A stretch of 64,000 nt of DNA from Paramicrobacterium agarici (GTDB lineage Bacteria; Actinomycetota; Actinomycetes; Actinomycetales; Microbacteriaceae), in NCBI RefSeq assembly GCF_002563955.1, contig NZ_PDJE01000001.1, positions 1,302,001-1,366,000 of the forward strand. The letters run 5' to 3'. A program made the position numbers and the translations under genes. Under the pieces are notes generated by a model, which saw nothing but the letters and a program-made list of their open reading frames with translations, had not been told where the DNA came from and did not search any database. Below are positions 61,552 to 64,000 of this stretch, piece by piece; positions within the stretch are counted from its first letter, which is position 1; each line of letters opens with the position of its first letter.

Positions 61552-62508
61552 ATGCGAGAGATGTACCCGAACATCGAACCGTACTTGACGGGGATGCTCG
61601 ACGTGGGGGACGGCCAGCGGATCTTCTGGGAGGCCAGCGGCAACCCCGACGGAAAGCCCGTCGTCTTTGTTCACGGTGGACCGGGCGGTGCCACGAATCC
61701 TGAGCAGCGCCGCGTCTTCAACCCCGAGAAGTACAACATCGTGCTCTTCGATCAGCGTGGCTGCGGCAAGAGCACGCCGCACGCGAGCGATCCTGAGGCC
61801 GACCTCACCCAGAACACGACGTGGAAGCTCGTCTCCGACATGGAGCAGCTGCGCGAAACGCTCAACATCGAGCAGTGGCAGGTTTTCGGCGGCTCGTGGG
61901 GAAGCGCCCTTGGGCTCGCGTATGCCGAGAAGCATCCGGATCGCGTCACAGAACTCGTTCTACGCGGAATCTTCACGCTGCGTCAGGTCGAGATCGACTG
62001 GTTCTACGAGGGTGGCGCGGCGGCGCTGTTCCCTGACCTGTGGCAGAAGTTCGTAGAGCCGGTCGCTTTGCAGGACCGCAATCACATGGTGCAGGCGTAT
62101 GCCGAGATGCTCGCCGACCCCGACCCGGAGGTGCACGTTCCTGCCGCGCAAGCCTGGTCGGAGTGGGAGTCCGCCACGATCACGTTGACGCGCGACGAGT
62201 CGAAGATCGCGTCGTTCACGGAGCCCGCGTTCGCGACGGCGTTTGCCCGCATCGAGAACCACTTCTTCGTGAACAAGGGCTGGTTCGAAGAGGGTCAGCT
62301 GATTCGGGATGCTGTGAAGCTCCGCGACATCCCCGGTGTCATCGTTCAGGGACGATACGACATCTGCACGCCGATGATGACCGCGTGGGATCTGCACGAG
62401 GCATGGCCCGAGGCTGATCTGCAGATCATTCCCGATGCGGGGCACGCCTTCGATGAGCCCGGGATTCTCTCGGCGCTCATTGAGGCAACCGACCGCTTCG
62501 CCGATTAG
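61552..62508 (+). CDS. pip: Prolyl iminopeptidase
   Basis: 318 residues, alpha/beta hydrolase of family S33 that removes N-terminal proline. VFVHGGPGGATNP gives the oxyanion hole; the nucleophile is in VFGGSWGSALGLAY (about 112); the acid lies in VIVQGRYDICTP and the base in PDAGHAFDEPG. DQRGCGKSTPHA is a strong family mark. Cytoplasmic. ATG 61552 has a -10 6 bases ahead; ATG 61561 is an alternative. Confidence 0.95.
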   Translation: MREMYPNIEPYLTGMLDVGDGQRIFWEASGNPDGKPVVFVHGGPGGATNPEQRRVFNPEKYNIVLFDQRGCGKSTPHASDPEADLTQNTTWKLVSDMEQLRETLNIEQWQVFGGSWGSALGLAYAEKHPDRVTELVLRGIFTLRQVEIDWFYEGGAAALFPDLWQKFVEPVALQDRNHMVQAYAEMLADPDPEVHVPAAQAWSEWESATITLTRDESKIASFTEPAFATAFARIENHFFVNKGWFEEGQLIRDAVKLRDIPGVIVQGRYDICTPMMTAWDLHEAWPEADLQIIPDAGHAFDEPGILSALIEATDRFAD

Positions 62509-62533
62509 GCGCCGCGACAGCGGCGGAGGTTCG

Positions 62534-64000
<1,467 letters not shown>

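Noticed and set aside
312..62314. GGATGCTG as a Chi site or FtsK-orienting sequence
   Set aside because: Both classes are strongly strand-biased along a replichore; here the two orientations are nearly equal (about 41 and 36).

Overview
The window is 64 kb of high-GC, gene-dense DNA with short gaps, many GTG starts and many 4-base ATGA/GTGA gene overlaps. Gene content (DUF3073, DUF222/HNH, TipA-type MerR, a sterol-carrier-like gene between purD and purM, Rv2578c-type radical SAM protein, fused ECF ATPase) points to an actinobacterium, most likely Microbacteriaceae. I see no rRNA, no convincing tRNA, no CRISPR array, no transposase and no prophage, so this reads as ordinary chromosome with small accessory inserts.

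Layout. 1-4.3 kb: the end of a sensor kinase with its LuxR-type regulator, a HAD hydrolase, an HSL-type esterase, and a divergent ring-cleavage-dioxygenase-like/DoxX pair resembling CatE/CatD of Bacillus. 4.3-14.3 kb: purine synthesis genes purC, purD, purM and purF, interrupted by a DUF222-HNH nuclease-like gene, a DHA2 drug exporter, a LapA-like protein and a sterol-carrier-like gene. 14.1-23.2 kb: DUF3073, a universal stress protein, a PadR/DUF4097 operon divergent from a TipA-like regulator, a large RND exporter, a NUDIX hydrolase, and a lipoprotein/PKD secreted-protein pair. 23.3-33.9 kb: a PLP decarboxylase with a GPH-type transporter, then histidine utilization (hutG, hutI, hutU, hutH, IclR regulator), interrupted by a DUF559-like nuclease gene. 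33.8-40.9 kb: DedA, acyltransferase-3, a HesB-like protein without cysteine, a two-component system, a YeaQ-type membrane protein, and a DEAD-box helicase with an Arg/Asp-rich N-terminus and a long structured leader. 41-44.5 kb: pantothenate and CoA synthesis (panD-panB-panC divergent from coaBC). 44.5-55.3 kb: a lone cytochrome-b-type membrane protein, a PhnB-like/AraC pair, a radical SAM protein, a three-gene ECF transporter under a probable iron-regulator box, pirin, an acetyltransferase, and a copper-type module (His-rich membrane protein, YcnI, CopC). 55.3-64 kb: recQ, an NAD-binding protein, acyl-CoA oxidase, aldo/keto reductase, prolyl iminopeptidase, rmlB and the end of rmlD.

Two sequence-level patterns cut across the genes. 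First, the octamer GGATGCTG (or CAGCATCC) occurs about 77 times by hand count on both strands, roughly 30 times the chance expectation; its density, lack of strand bias and presence as an inverted repeat in a terminator resemble a DNA uptake sequence. Second, TGTGGATAAC, identical to a DnaA box plus one base, occurs three times, each time just upstream of an accessory gene. Many starts carry a TANNNT hexamer 6 or 7 bases ahead, the arrangement of leaderless mRNAs; purD and its divergent neighbour share one overlapping hexamer.
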